From NCBI RefSeq assembly GCF_003610785.1, contig NZ_RAQQ01000027.1, positions 24,584-88,583 on the forward strand: a stretch of 64,000 bases of DNA, written 5' to 3'. Shown here one piece after another: positions 58,051-64,000 of the stretch. The notes beneath the pieces are model-generated. The model searched no databases, was not told the DNA's origin, and saw nothing but the letters and a program-made list of their open reading frames with translations. Every line of letters starts with the position of its first letter. The stretch's first letter is position 1. Source of the stretch: Micromonospora globbae. GTDB lineage: Bacteria; Actinomycetota; Actinomycetes; Mycobacteriales; Micromonosporaceae. The position numbers were made by a program, and so were the translations under genes.

Positions 58051-61000
58051 CGACCTCCTGATCGAGCTGTACCTCGGCGAGCAGTTGGGGTGGGTAGACG
58101 TGTCCGCCGACGGCCGCCAGGGCGTGGCCGACTCCGGCGGCGGGATCACCATCAACCGGCAGGACGGTGACGCCGGCACGATGGACCTGGTCCTCGCCAG
58201 CCCCGGAGGGAAGTACAGCCCCCGCAACCCGCGGTCCCCGTACTACGGGCTGCTGGGGCGGAACACGCCCGTCCGGTTCGGCATCGTGAGCCAGGTCGAG
58301 CAGTTCGACGTCAACGTCCCCGCCGGCTGGGGGCCGCCGTGGGAAGAGTTCGGCATCGGCGGAACGGTGGCGCTCGCGGACTGGTTGGTGACCGGCGGCA
58401 CCGCGGTGCACCTGCTGCCGACCGACAACGCGTACCGGGCAACCGCATACAAGGACCGGCTGTACCTCGATGCTGAGGTGCGCACGCAGGTCACCGTCGA
58501 CCGCAACGACATCGGCGGCGGCGCCGTCGAACCCGCGAACGTCTTCTTCCGGCGGCAGGCCGGCGGGACGGGCGAGTACTACATGACGCGCGTCGAGGTG
58601 CTGGCATCGCAGGACGTGCGGGTGTCGATCCATCACTCTCACGCGGGTGTGATCGCGGCCCCGGTCACTGTGGCCGGGCTGGTGTACGCGGGACAGCCGC
58701 TGGAGGTGGCCGCCAGCTGCGTCGGTGACCGGCTGGCGGTCAAGGTGTGGCCGGCTGGGTCGGCTGAGCCGCGGGACTGGCAGCTGACCGGCACCGACAC
58801 GCGCATCACGACGCCCGGCCAGTTCGGGTTGCGGTCCGGGGTGGCGGCCGGGAACACCAACACCAAGCCGATCCGGTTCAGCTACAGCAACCTGCGGGTG
58901 ATCGACCGGCGGGCGCACATGGAGGTGTCCGAGTGGCCATCGCGGTGGAACACGCCCGGCACCGACTCGTGGGTGCCGATCCAGGCGGCCGGCATCCTGC
59001 GCCGGCTGAGCCAGGGCGCGAAGCCGCTGGACTCTGCGCTGTTCCGGTTCCTGACGCGGGCGAACCCGACCGCCTACTGGCCGTTGGAGGATCCGGCCGG
59101 GTCGCTGTCGGCGCGCTCGGCGGTGCCCGGCGTGCCGCCGATGACGGCGTTCGGGTTCTCCCGGTTCACCGAGCCCGGGTCGGGCAAGCCGGTGCCGGCG
59201 GCGAACCTGCCGGTGTTCGGCTCCGGCGACGGCATCCCCGGCTCCCTGCCGGTGGTGGACCTGGCGCAGGGCGGGGTTCTCCAGGCGTCGCTGCCGTACT
59301 CGCCCGTGGCGAACTGGAAGATCGAGTGGGTGATGCGGCTGCCCCGCGACAAGGGCGCCATCGGCACGCTGCCCATCGAGTGGCGCACCGACGGGTCGTG
59401 GGGGCGGTGGCAGTTCACGATCTTCGAGACGAGCTTCGTGTCCACGTTCGGTGACCCGGACACGGGCATCAACGCCGGGTCCGCGTCGGCGACGCTCAAC
59501 CTGTGGGACGGGCTGCCGCACCACGTGCAGATCGAGGCGTTCGACTTCGGTGATCCGCGCAACGTCGACGCCCGGGTCTACATCGACGGTTTCCAGGTGG
59601 CCCAGTACACGCCGTTCTCAGGGCCGATGCTCGGCACGTCCGGGTCGATCACCAAGGTCATCCTCAACCCGCTGGAGATCCGGCAGGACGAAGAGGATTC
59701 GCAGGCCATGCCGATCATGGGTCATGTGGCGGTGTGGAACCCGCCCGGCCCGCTGACCGAGACGGCGTCGGCGATGCTCGGCCACGCCGGGGAGACGGCC
59801 GCCGACCGGATCGAGCGTCTGTGCGCCGAGCAGGGCGTACCCGTGTTTGTCAGTCGGGGGCCGGACCCGTCGCCGGCGATGGGCGCGCAGCGGCCGGCCA
59901 CGTTCCTCGACCTGCTGCGCGAATGCGCCGACGTCGACATGGGGATCCTCGGCGAGGCGCGCGAGCAGCTGGCGCTCACCTACCGGTGCCTCGGCAGCCT
60001 CTACAACCAGACGCCGGTCGAGCTGGACTACACGCACCTGGCGCCGCCGCTGGACCCCGTCGACGATGACGCCCTGGTGCGCAACGACGTCACCGCGTCC
60101 CGGCCCGACGGCGGCACCGCCCGGGCGGTCCTCGAGGTGGGGCCGCTGTCGACGGCGGCGCCGCCGGATGGGGTGGGTGTCTACGACACCAGCGTGACCG
60201 TCAACGTCGCCAGCGACGGGCAGCTACCCGACCAGGCCGGGTGGCGGCTGCACCTCGGCACGCAGGATGATGCCCGCTACCCGACCGCCCGAGTCAACCT
60301 CGCCGCCCCGCTGTGGCAAACGCTCACGGACCTGGCGGCGCAGGCGACCGCGCTCGCTGACGGGGATCTGGTCGAGCTGGGTGGGCTGCCCGACTGGCTG
60401 CCGCCCGGACCGGCGCTGTCCATGGTCCACGGCTCGGTGGAGCAGGTCGACGAGCACACGCGCACCATTGGTTGGACGTGGCTGCCGGCCGGCCCGTACA
60501 CCGTGGCCACCGTGGACGGTGACCCGAGGGTGGCGGCGGACGGTTCGACGTTGGCCGCTGACCTGACCGGGGCGACGCTGCCCGGTACCGTGTGGGACTT
60601 CACGTCGTCGAGCGGCGTGATGGGCTGGACGGGCCTCAACGGGTCGGTGGCGATCTCCGGCGGGCAGCTGCTGTTCACCCCGGGCGGCTCCGCCGCGTCG
60701 GTGGAGCTGCGGTCGGCCAACGTCCCGGCTGTCGCGGGCCGGTCGTACACGGGCATGGTCCGGGCGACCTGCGCCGTGTCGCGCACCGTCACCCCGTTCC
60801 TGATCTGGCGGACCCCGACCGGCACACTGCTGTCGTCCACGTCCGGCACGCCGATGGCGGTCACCGCAGGCGTGCCGTTTGACGCCCTGGTCGCCGGTGT
60901 CGCCCCGGCCGGCGCCGGCCATGTGCAGCTCATGCTCGGGATGGGCTCCACCCCGCCCGCGACGCACACGCTGTCGGTGGACGTGGCGCGGCTGGTCGAG

Positions 61001-61834
61001 CCGCAGACCATGCTGCTCTCGTCCACCGCGGCGAACGGGCCGTGGACGACGGACCCGGCCGACATGCCGCTGGACATTCGAGTCGGCGGGGAGCGGGTCA
61101 CTGCCGCGGCGATCGGGCCGGGGGTGGACGACCCGCTCGACGCCCCGTCGACAGGCGGGTGGGGCACCACACCGACCGGTGAGACCTGGACGACGGCAGT
61201 CGGGTCGGCAGCCAACATGTCCGTCTCCGGCGGGTTCGGCCGGCACTCCCTACCCGGTAACGACCAGCCGCAGGCGTGCATCCTGCCGCTGGTGCTGTCC
61301 GACTTCGAACTGCTGGCTCCGGTCCGGGTGCCTGTGATGCCGGCCGGCGCGCAACTGCTCGGCCAACTGCTAGCCCGGTGGGCCAACGTCAACTCCCACT
61401 ACCGGGTCGAGGCCGGGTTCTTCCCCACCGGGGTGATGGACCTGCGGATCGTGCGGATCGTCGGCGGATCCCGCACCATCATCGGCGCCGCCGCCGGGGC
61501 ACTCACGTTCGCCGCCAACCAGTCCGTGTGGGTGCGGGTCCGGTTCGAGGGGTCGCTGCTGCGCGCGAAGGCGTGGCTGTCCGGCAGCGCGGAGCCCAGT
61601 CCGTGGCAGGTGTCCGTCACCGACACCACCTACACGTCAGGGCGAGTCGGCGCGTACTCGGTGGCGGCCGGCGGCAACACCAACACCAAACCGGTCGAGG
61701 TGCTGTACGGATCGTTCACCATCACCAGCCCACAGCGGGCCGCCCTCGTCGCCCGCGGCGTCAACGGCTTCCAGCGGACCTGGCCAGCGGGAACCGACGT
61801 GGACGTGTGGCAGCCGGCGGTGCTGGCACTGTGA
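58043..61834 (+). CDS. Large minor tail protein (tip/receptor-binding)
   Basis: About 1263 residues from GTG 58043 (VRNDLLIELYLGEQLGW); GTG 58013 is also in frame and adds ten residues. The N-terminal part (1-90) resembles distal-tail/baseplate-hub segments. Lectin-like (concanavalin/LamG type) domains follow. A segment near 240-285 ending GNTNTKPIRFSYSNLRV recurs near 1200-1240 as GNTNTKPVEVLYGSFTI, so a domain has been duplicated. A further region near 360-560 (TAYWPLEDPAGSLSARSAVPG, then a YIDG motif) is another LamG-like domain. It probably binds cell-surface sugars. Confidence 0.85.
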   Translation: MRNDLLIELYLGEQLGWVDVSADGRQGVADSGGGITINRQDGDAGTMDLVLASPGGKYSPRNPRSPYYGLLGRNTPVRFGIVSQVEQFDVNVPAGWGPPWEEFGIGGTVALADWLVTGGTAVHLLPTDNAYRATAYKDRLYLDAEVRTQVTVDRNDIGGGAVEPANVFFRRQAGGTGEYYMTRVEVLASQDVRVSIHHSHAGVIAAPVTVAGLVYAGQPLEVAASCVGDRLAVKVWPAGSAEPRDWQLTGTDTRITTPGQFGLRSGVAAGNTNTKPIRFSYSNLRVIDRRAHMEVSEWPSRWNTPGTDSWVPIQAAGILRRLSQGAKPLDSALFRFLTRANPTAYWPLEDPAGSLSARSAVPGVPPMTAFGFSRFTEPGSGKPVPAANLPVFGSGDGIPGSLPVVDLAQGGVLQASLPYSPVANWKIEWVMRLPRDKGAIGTLPIEWRTDGSWGRWQFTIFETSFVSTFGDPDTGINAGSASATLNLWDGLPHHVQIEAFDFGDPRNVDARVYIDGFQVAQYTPFSGPMLGTSGSITKVILNPLEIRQDEEDSQAMPIMGHVAVWNPPGPLTETASAMLGHAGETAADRIERLCAEQGVPVFVSRGPDPSPAMGAQRPATFLDLLRECADVDMGILGEAREQLALTYRCLGSLYNQTPVELDYTHLAPPLDPVDDDALVRNDVTASRPDGGTARAVLEVGPLSTAAPPDGVGVYDTSVTVNVASDGQLPDQAGWRLHLGTQDDARYPTARVNLAAPLWQTLTDLAAQATALADGDLVELGGLPDWLPPGPALSMVHGSVEQVDEHTRTIGWTWLPAGPYTVATVDGDPRVAADGSTLAADLTGATLPGTVWDFTSSSGVMGWTGLNGSVAISGGQLLFTPGGSAASVELRSANVPAVAGRSYTGMVRATCAVSRTVTPFLIWRTPTGTLLSSTSGTPMAVTAGVPFDALVAGVAPAGAGHVQLMLGMGSTPPATHTLSVDVARLVEPQTMLLSSTAANGPWTTDPADMPLDIRVGGERVTAAAIGPGVDDPLDAPSTGGWGTTPTGETWTTAVGSAANMSVSGGFGRHSLPGNDQPQACILPLVLSDFELLAPVRVPVMPAGAQLLGQLLARWANVNSHYRVEAGFFPTGVMDLRIVRIVGGSRTIIGAAAGALTFAANQSVWVRVRFEGSLLRAKAWLSGSAEPSPWQVSVTDTTYTSGRVGAYSVAAGGNTNTKPVEVLYGSFTITSPQRAALVARGVNGFQRTWPAGTDVDVWQPAVLAL

Positions 61835-61844
61835 GGAGGAACTG

Positions 61845-62279
61845 ATGGCGATCGCGTCCGGCCAGCGGCTCTCGGCCGCGCTGCTGCGGCGGCTCCGGCC
61901 GTCGTACTACGTGCAGTCGTCTACCGCCGAACTCAACGGTGCCGTCACTCAGGCGGACGTGCCCGGCGCCTCCGTGACGTTCACGACCGAGACAGCCGGC
62001 GCCCGGTGGATCTGCGAGGCGTGGTTCGACGCCGACCAGGGCGGCACCAACACCGCGCTGATGCTGGGCTACTGCTCGGTCGACGGGGTGATCCAGGAGG
62101 GGCAGGCCATCAACTCCGACCCGGCTGCGAGCGACCGGCACACCATCTCCCAGGTGTGGGACGGCACCCTGTCGTCGCCGGGCACGCACACGATCAAGCT
62201 GGTCGGCACCCTCGCCGCGTCTCAGCAGTTCCGGGTCGGTAACACCCGGCTCAAGGTCACGATCCAGGAGGCGGTATGA
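61845..62279 (+). CDS. Probable minor structural (tail) protein
   Basis: 144 residues, beta-rich, beginning MAIASGQRLSAALLRRLRP, a start shared with tail-fibre-like proteins of actinophages. Two Cys in WICEAWFD and GYCSVDG. It overlaps the endolysin start by 4 bp, and follows the big minor tail gene by 10 bp. Confidence 0.65.
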   Translation: MAIASGQRLSAALLRRLRPSYYVQSSTAELNGAVTQADVPGASVTFTTETAGARWICEAWFDADQGGTNTALMLGYCSVDGVIQEGQAINSDPAASDRHTISQVWDGTLSSPGTHTIKLVGTLAASQQFRVGNTRLKVTIQEAV

Positions 62280-62980
62280 GCGGCTACTACCTTGCCCCGT
62301 CCCTCGCCGTGCTCAGAGCGGAGATTAACCAGCGGTGGCCGCACCGGGACAAGGCGTCGGACGGGTGGATCGGCGATACCCGCCACCAAGCTGGGAAGTC
62401 CGACCACAACCCCAACGCCCGCGGATCGGTGAACGCGATCGACGTCGACAAGGACGGCGTGGACGTGGCCGCCATCATCGCCGCCGTTGAGCGGCACCCA
62501 TCGACCCACTACTGGATCTTCAACAGGCAGATCGCGGACCGGGACGACGGCTGGCGCCGACGCCCGTACAGCGGCGAAAACCCGCACGACAAGCACCTGC
62601 ACGTCTCCATCCGGCAGTCCCGGACGGCGGAGCAGGACCAACGACCCTGGGGACTACTGGAGGACGACATGGACCGGGCCGAGTTCCTGGCGCACTTCCG
62701 GGCGGCGATCGCCGACGATTCGATCGTCCGCAGCCTTCGGGCCATCCCGTGGCAGTACGTCGGCGGTGGCATCCCGGAGGGGTTCAGCACCCTCAAGGTG
62801 CTCAACGACACGTACGGGCTCGCCGCGCAGGCGGCGCGGGCAGCCGGAGTGGACGTGGACGAGCAGGAGATCGTCGCGGGAGTCCTCGCCGGCCTCACCC
62901 CCGAGAAGATCGCGGCCGCGGTCCCCGACGGGCTCGCCCGCGACGTCGTCGACGAGCTGACCCGGCGGCTCGCGTCGTGA
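62276..62980 (+). CDS. Endolysin with an M15-type peptidase domain
   Basis: 234 residues. The catalytic domain (about 1-115) has SDHNPN with zinc-binding His44, NAIDVDKDG with Asp56, and the HLH motif with His107/His109 in HDKHLHVSI: the LAS/M15 family of D,D- or L-Ala-D-Glu peptidases. The C-terminal half (about 125-234) is helical and may bind cell wall. It cuts peptidoglycan peptides at the end of the lytic cycle and lies with two holin-like genes. Confidence 0.88.
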   Translation: MSGYYLAPSLAVLRAEINQRWPHRDKASDGWIGDTRHQAGKSDHNPNARGSVNAIDVDKDGVDVAAIIAAVERHPSTHYWIFNRQIADRDDGWRRRPYSGENPHDKHLHVSIRQSRTAEQDQRPWGLLEDDMDRAEFLAHFRAAIADDSIVRSLRAIPWQYVGGGIPEGFSTLKVLNDTYGLAAQAARAAGVDVDEQEIVAGVLAGLTPEKIAAAVPDGLARDVVDELTRRLAS

Positions 62981-63273
62981 CCAGCCCGATCGCCGAACCA
63001 CCGGCAAGCGCGGACGGCGCCACGACCGTCCTCATCATGCTCGCCAGAGTCGAGGGCAAGTTGGATGTGGTGGCCGCGCAGCACGGCGCGCAGCTCACCG
63101 AGCACACCCGCCGCCTCGACGACCAAGGCCGCCGCGCGGACGACCTGGACGACCGGCTGCGGGCGTTGGAGATCCGGCCCACGCTCACCCCGGCGCGGAT
63201 GCTGGCCGCGGTGGCGGGCACCGCCGCGGTGGTCGGCGCGTTGACCCCGTTCCTCGACCGCCTCTACTCGTAG
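62977..63273 (+). CDS. Membrane protein of the lysis module (holin-like)
   Basis: 98 residues from GTG 62977 (GTGA overlap with the endolysin). A soluble helical part with a coiled coil (LTEHTRRLDDQGRRADDLDDRLRALE) is followed by one C-terminal membrane helix (MLAAVAGTAAVVGALTPFLDRLY). This shape, with a short loop outside, is seen in single-pass holins or spanin-like proteins of actinophages. Confidence 0.75.
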   Translation: MTSPIAEPPASADGATTVLIMLARVEGKLDVVAAQHGAQLTEHTRRLDDQGRRADDLDDRLRALEIRPTLTPARMLAAVAGTAAVVGALTPFLDRLYS

Positions 63274-63281
63274 GAGAAGCT

Positions 63282-63458
63282 GTGAACGTCAAGCCGTACG
63301 CCAAGGCCATTGTGGGCGGGCTGCTCGCCGGGCTCGGCGCGCTCGGTACCGCGCTGGTCGACAACTCGGTCACCCCGGCCGAGTGGGTGGGCGTGGCCAC
63401 CGCGACCCTGGCCGGGCTCGGCATCGTGTACGCCGTCCCGAACCGGACCGTGCGGTGA
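63282..63458 (+). CDS. Small holin-like membrane protein
   Basis: 58 residues from GTG 63282 with a strong AGGAG ribosome binding site. Two hydrophobic helices (AIVGGLLAGLGALGTALV and WVGVATATLAGLGIVYAV) around a short polar turn: the two-helix holin layout. Basic N- and C-termini. It is the last rightward gene I can support in the window. Confidence 0.8.
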   Translation: MNVKPYAKAIVGGLLAGLGALGTALVDNSVTPAEWVGVATATLAGLGIVYAVPNRTVR

Positions 63459-63481
63459 GCCCCGGCCAGCCGCGGTCGTCT

Positions 63482-63511
63482 GGGACATTGCGCAAATTTG
63501 CGCAATGTCCC
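63482..63511. repeat. Perfect palindrome P1, 30 bp
   Basis: GGGACATTGCGCAAA and its exact complement with no loop, centred on AAATTT. Starts 23 bp after the last holin-like stop. Confidence 0.93.
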
Positions 63512-63564
63512 CGGGGCGGCCCACCCGCACCAACCGGCCCAGCCGGACCACGACCGAAGTAGCC

Positions 63565-63599
63565 GAGGGGTGACCGGGACAGTGTTCCGGTCACCCCTC
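63565..63599. terminator. Inverted repeat P2, likely late-operon terminator
   Basis: A perfect 13-bp stem (GAGGGGTGACCGG at 63565-63577 with 63587-63599) and a 9-nt loop, followed by TCTTCCCG. Of the six inverted repeats in the cluster this is the most like an ordinary terminator. Confidence 0.75.
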
Positions 63600-63608
63600 T
63601 TCCCGTCC

Positions 63609-63640
63609 CCACGAGGTGCGGAATTTTCCGCACCTCGTGG
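63609..63640. repeat. Near-perfect palindrome P3, 32 bp
   Basis: 15-bp arms (CCACGAGGTGCGGAA at 63609-63623 and its complement at 63626-63640) with only TT between them. Confidence 0.93.
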
Positions 63641-63652
63641 ACCGGTCCCGCT

Positions 63653-63684
63653 CCTGGATTCCTCCCTGCAGGGAGGAATCCAGG
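63653..63684. repeat. Perfect palindrome P4, 32 bp
   Basis: CCTGGATTCCTCCCTG and its exact complement, centred on CTGCAG. Related to P7: both are preceded by the same 9-bp GGTCCCGCT, but here the right flank is lost. Confidence 0.93.
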
Positions 63685-63689
63685 CCGTG

Positions 63690-63770
63690 CCTGCGCGCGT
63701 GGGGCGGACGGAAGCCCGCAGGTCAAGGGGCAAATTTGCCCCTTGCCGTCCCTGCGCGCGTGGGGCGGAC
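63690..63770 (+). repeat. Direct repeat of 20 bp flanking P5
   Basis: CCTGCGCGCGTGGGGCGGAC occurs exactly at 63690-63709 and 63751-63770, 61 bp apart, with P5 between them. The match extends left by four more bases after one mismatch. Confidence 0.9.
63724..63745. repeat. Perfect palindrome P5, 22 bp
   Basis: CAAGGGGCAAA and its exact complement, centred on AAATTT as in P1. Confidence 0.92.
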
Positions 63771-63810
63771 TGGCTGGAAGGAAAACGCAACTCTGCGGAA
63801 TTCTTCCAGG

Positions 63811-63872
63811 CCCCCGGGTCCCGCTCCTGGATTCCTCCTTGCAAGGAGGAATCCAGGAGCGGGACCCGGGGG
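63811..63872. repeat. Perfect palindrome P7, 62 bp
   Basis: 31-bp arms that are exact complements with no loop (63811-63841 and 63842-63872), centred on TTGCAA. The inner part repeats P4 with one base pair changed on both sides (C63666-G63671 in P4, T63839-A63844 here). A smaller 7-bp repeat (63774-63780 with 63803-63809) lies just before it. Confidence 0.93.
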
Positions 63873-63966
63873 GGGTCACGTCCCGTGGCGTGGTGTAGAT
63901 CGCCTGCGTGAGGCCCTGTGTGCTGTTCAGTTTTCCGGTTCGTTGTCGAGCTGACAACGGGTCTGG

Positions 63967-64000
63967 TCAGGCAGCGATGAGTTCGCTGGTGGGGGCGCTC
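63967..64000 (-). CDS. Possible C-terminal end of a leftward gene
   Basis: A frame entering from the right edge reads SAPTSELIAA and stops at 63967-63969. Ten residues are too few to identify it. If real it is convergent with the late genes, and could belong to prophage, host or another element. A small inverted repeat, CGTTGTC at 63941-63947 and GACAACG at 63953-63959, lies just beyond the stop and could be its terminator. Confidence 0.2.
   Translation of the reverse strand, partial: SAPTSELIAA

Larger units (their letters stand above)
42590..64000. mobile_element. Siphovirus-type prophage, right end outside the window
   Basis: It holds a complete ordered set from serine integrase to endolysin and holin in about 21.4 kb, inserted in nei2. 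Early and late genes run rightward apart from one leftward gene next to the integrase. All expected head and tail genes are present with intact frames, so it may be functional or could be mobilised; no tail-fibre-like or portal-distal genes appear beyond the minor tail protein. No attR-like nei2 remnant is seen up to 64000, so the right end is beyond the window or has been disturbed. Confidence 0.93.

Noticed and set aside
63811..63872. Simple rho-independent terminator for the 62-bp palindrome
   Set aside because: It has no loop and no U-tract, and a normal hairpin terminator (63565-63599) already lies upstream; kept as a palindrome of unknown role instead.
63185..63957. Several frames of 80-220 codons on both strands across the palindrome cluster
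   Set aside because: They read through the palindromes, so the same peptide patterns appear on both strands (repeats of PGFLP/SWIPP type); this is a result of the inverted repeats, not coding.
63873..64000. attR / remainder of nei2 at the right edge
   Set aside because: No sequence coding for the expected GN(V/I)Y continuation or the zinc finger was found up to 64000.

Overview
The window is very GC-rich actinobacterial chromosome. The gene content (a glutamate-type ABC importer of the gluABCD kind, RNase Y, RecA-RecX, DUF3046, an Mrp/Mnh antiporter, UdgX, a giant Lhr helicase, Spo0M), the heavy use of GTG starts and the interspersed GATCTTGCAC palindromes fit Micromonospora or a close relative in the Micromonosporaceae. 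That genus call is an inference from gene families, not from any rRNA or database search. Host region 1 (1-11.4 kb) holds dapF, miaA and an extradiol-dioxygenase-like gene in one leftward operon, a DUF349 gene, miaB, a DUF2277 gene, selD and a four-gene amino-acid ABC importer closed by a strong bidirectional terminator. Host region 2 (11.4-26.5 kb) holds rny, a BKACE-family gene, recX-recA with an SOS box, DUF3046 with an MFS transporter, udgX, a 39-residue membrane peptide, a MocR-type regulator divergent from a split-barrel/GNAT fusion plus a LysE-type exporter, Spo0M and two CNNM/CBS proteins. Host region 3 (26.6-42.6 kb) is a six-gene mnh operon with mnhA and mnhB fused, then lhr, a lipoprotein, a GNAT gene, a SAM-hydrolase-like gene, a secreted protein and the 5' part of nei2. 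Several host genes bear on genome maintenance (recA, recX, udgX, lhr, nei2) or on tRNA modification (miaA, miaB, possibly selD). At about 42.6 kb the nei2 reading frame is interrupted and a serine integrase starts 16 bp after the new stop. From there to the right edge the window is a compact siphovirus-type prophage in the usual order: integrase, divergent regulatory genes, small early genes with one-base to four-base overlaps, replication (a DnaD-like protein and a primase-helicase), HNH nuclease, terminase small and large, portal, prohead protease, HK97-fold capsid, connector, tail proteins with a probable +1 frameshift, a short tape measure, a large minor tail protein, an M15-type endolysin and holin-like proteins. 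The right attachment site is not inside the window. The most unusual stretch is 63482-63872, just after the lysis genes: six inverted repeats in 390 bp, four of them perfect palindromes without a loop (one of 62 bp), with two related copies that differ by a compensatory base-pair change. Its role is unknown. Other points worth checking are the UUU-C/CGA frameshift site, a slippage-prone heptamer tract in the replication gene, three tiny CxxH zinc-binding proteins in the prophage, and a family of intergenic palindromes and short tandem repeats in the host DNA.
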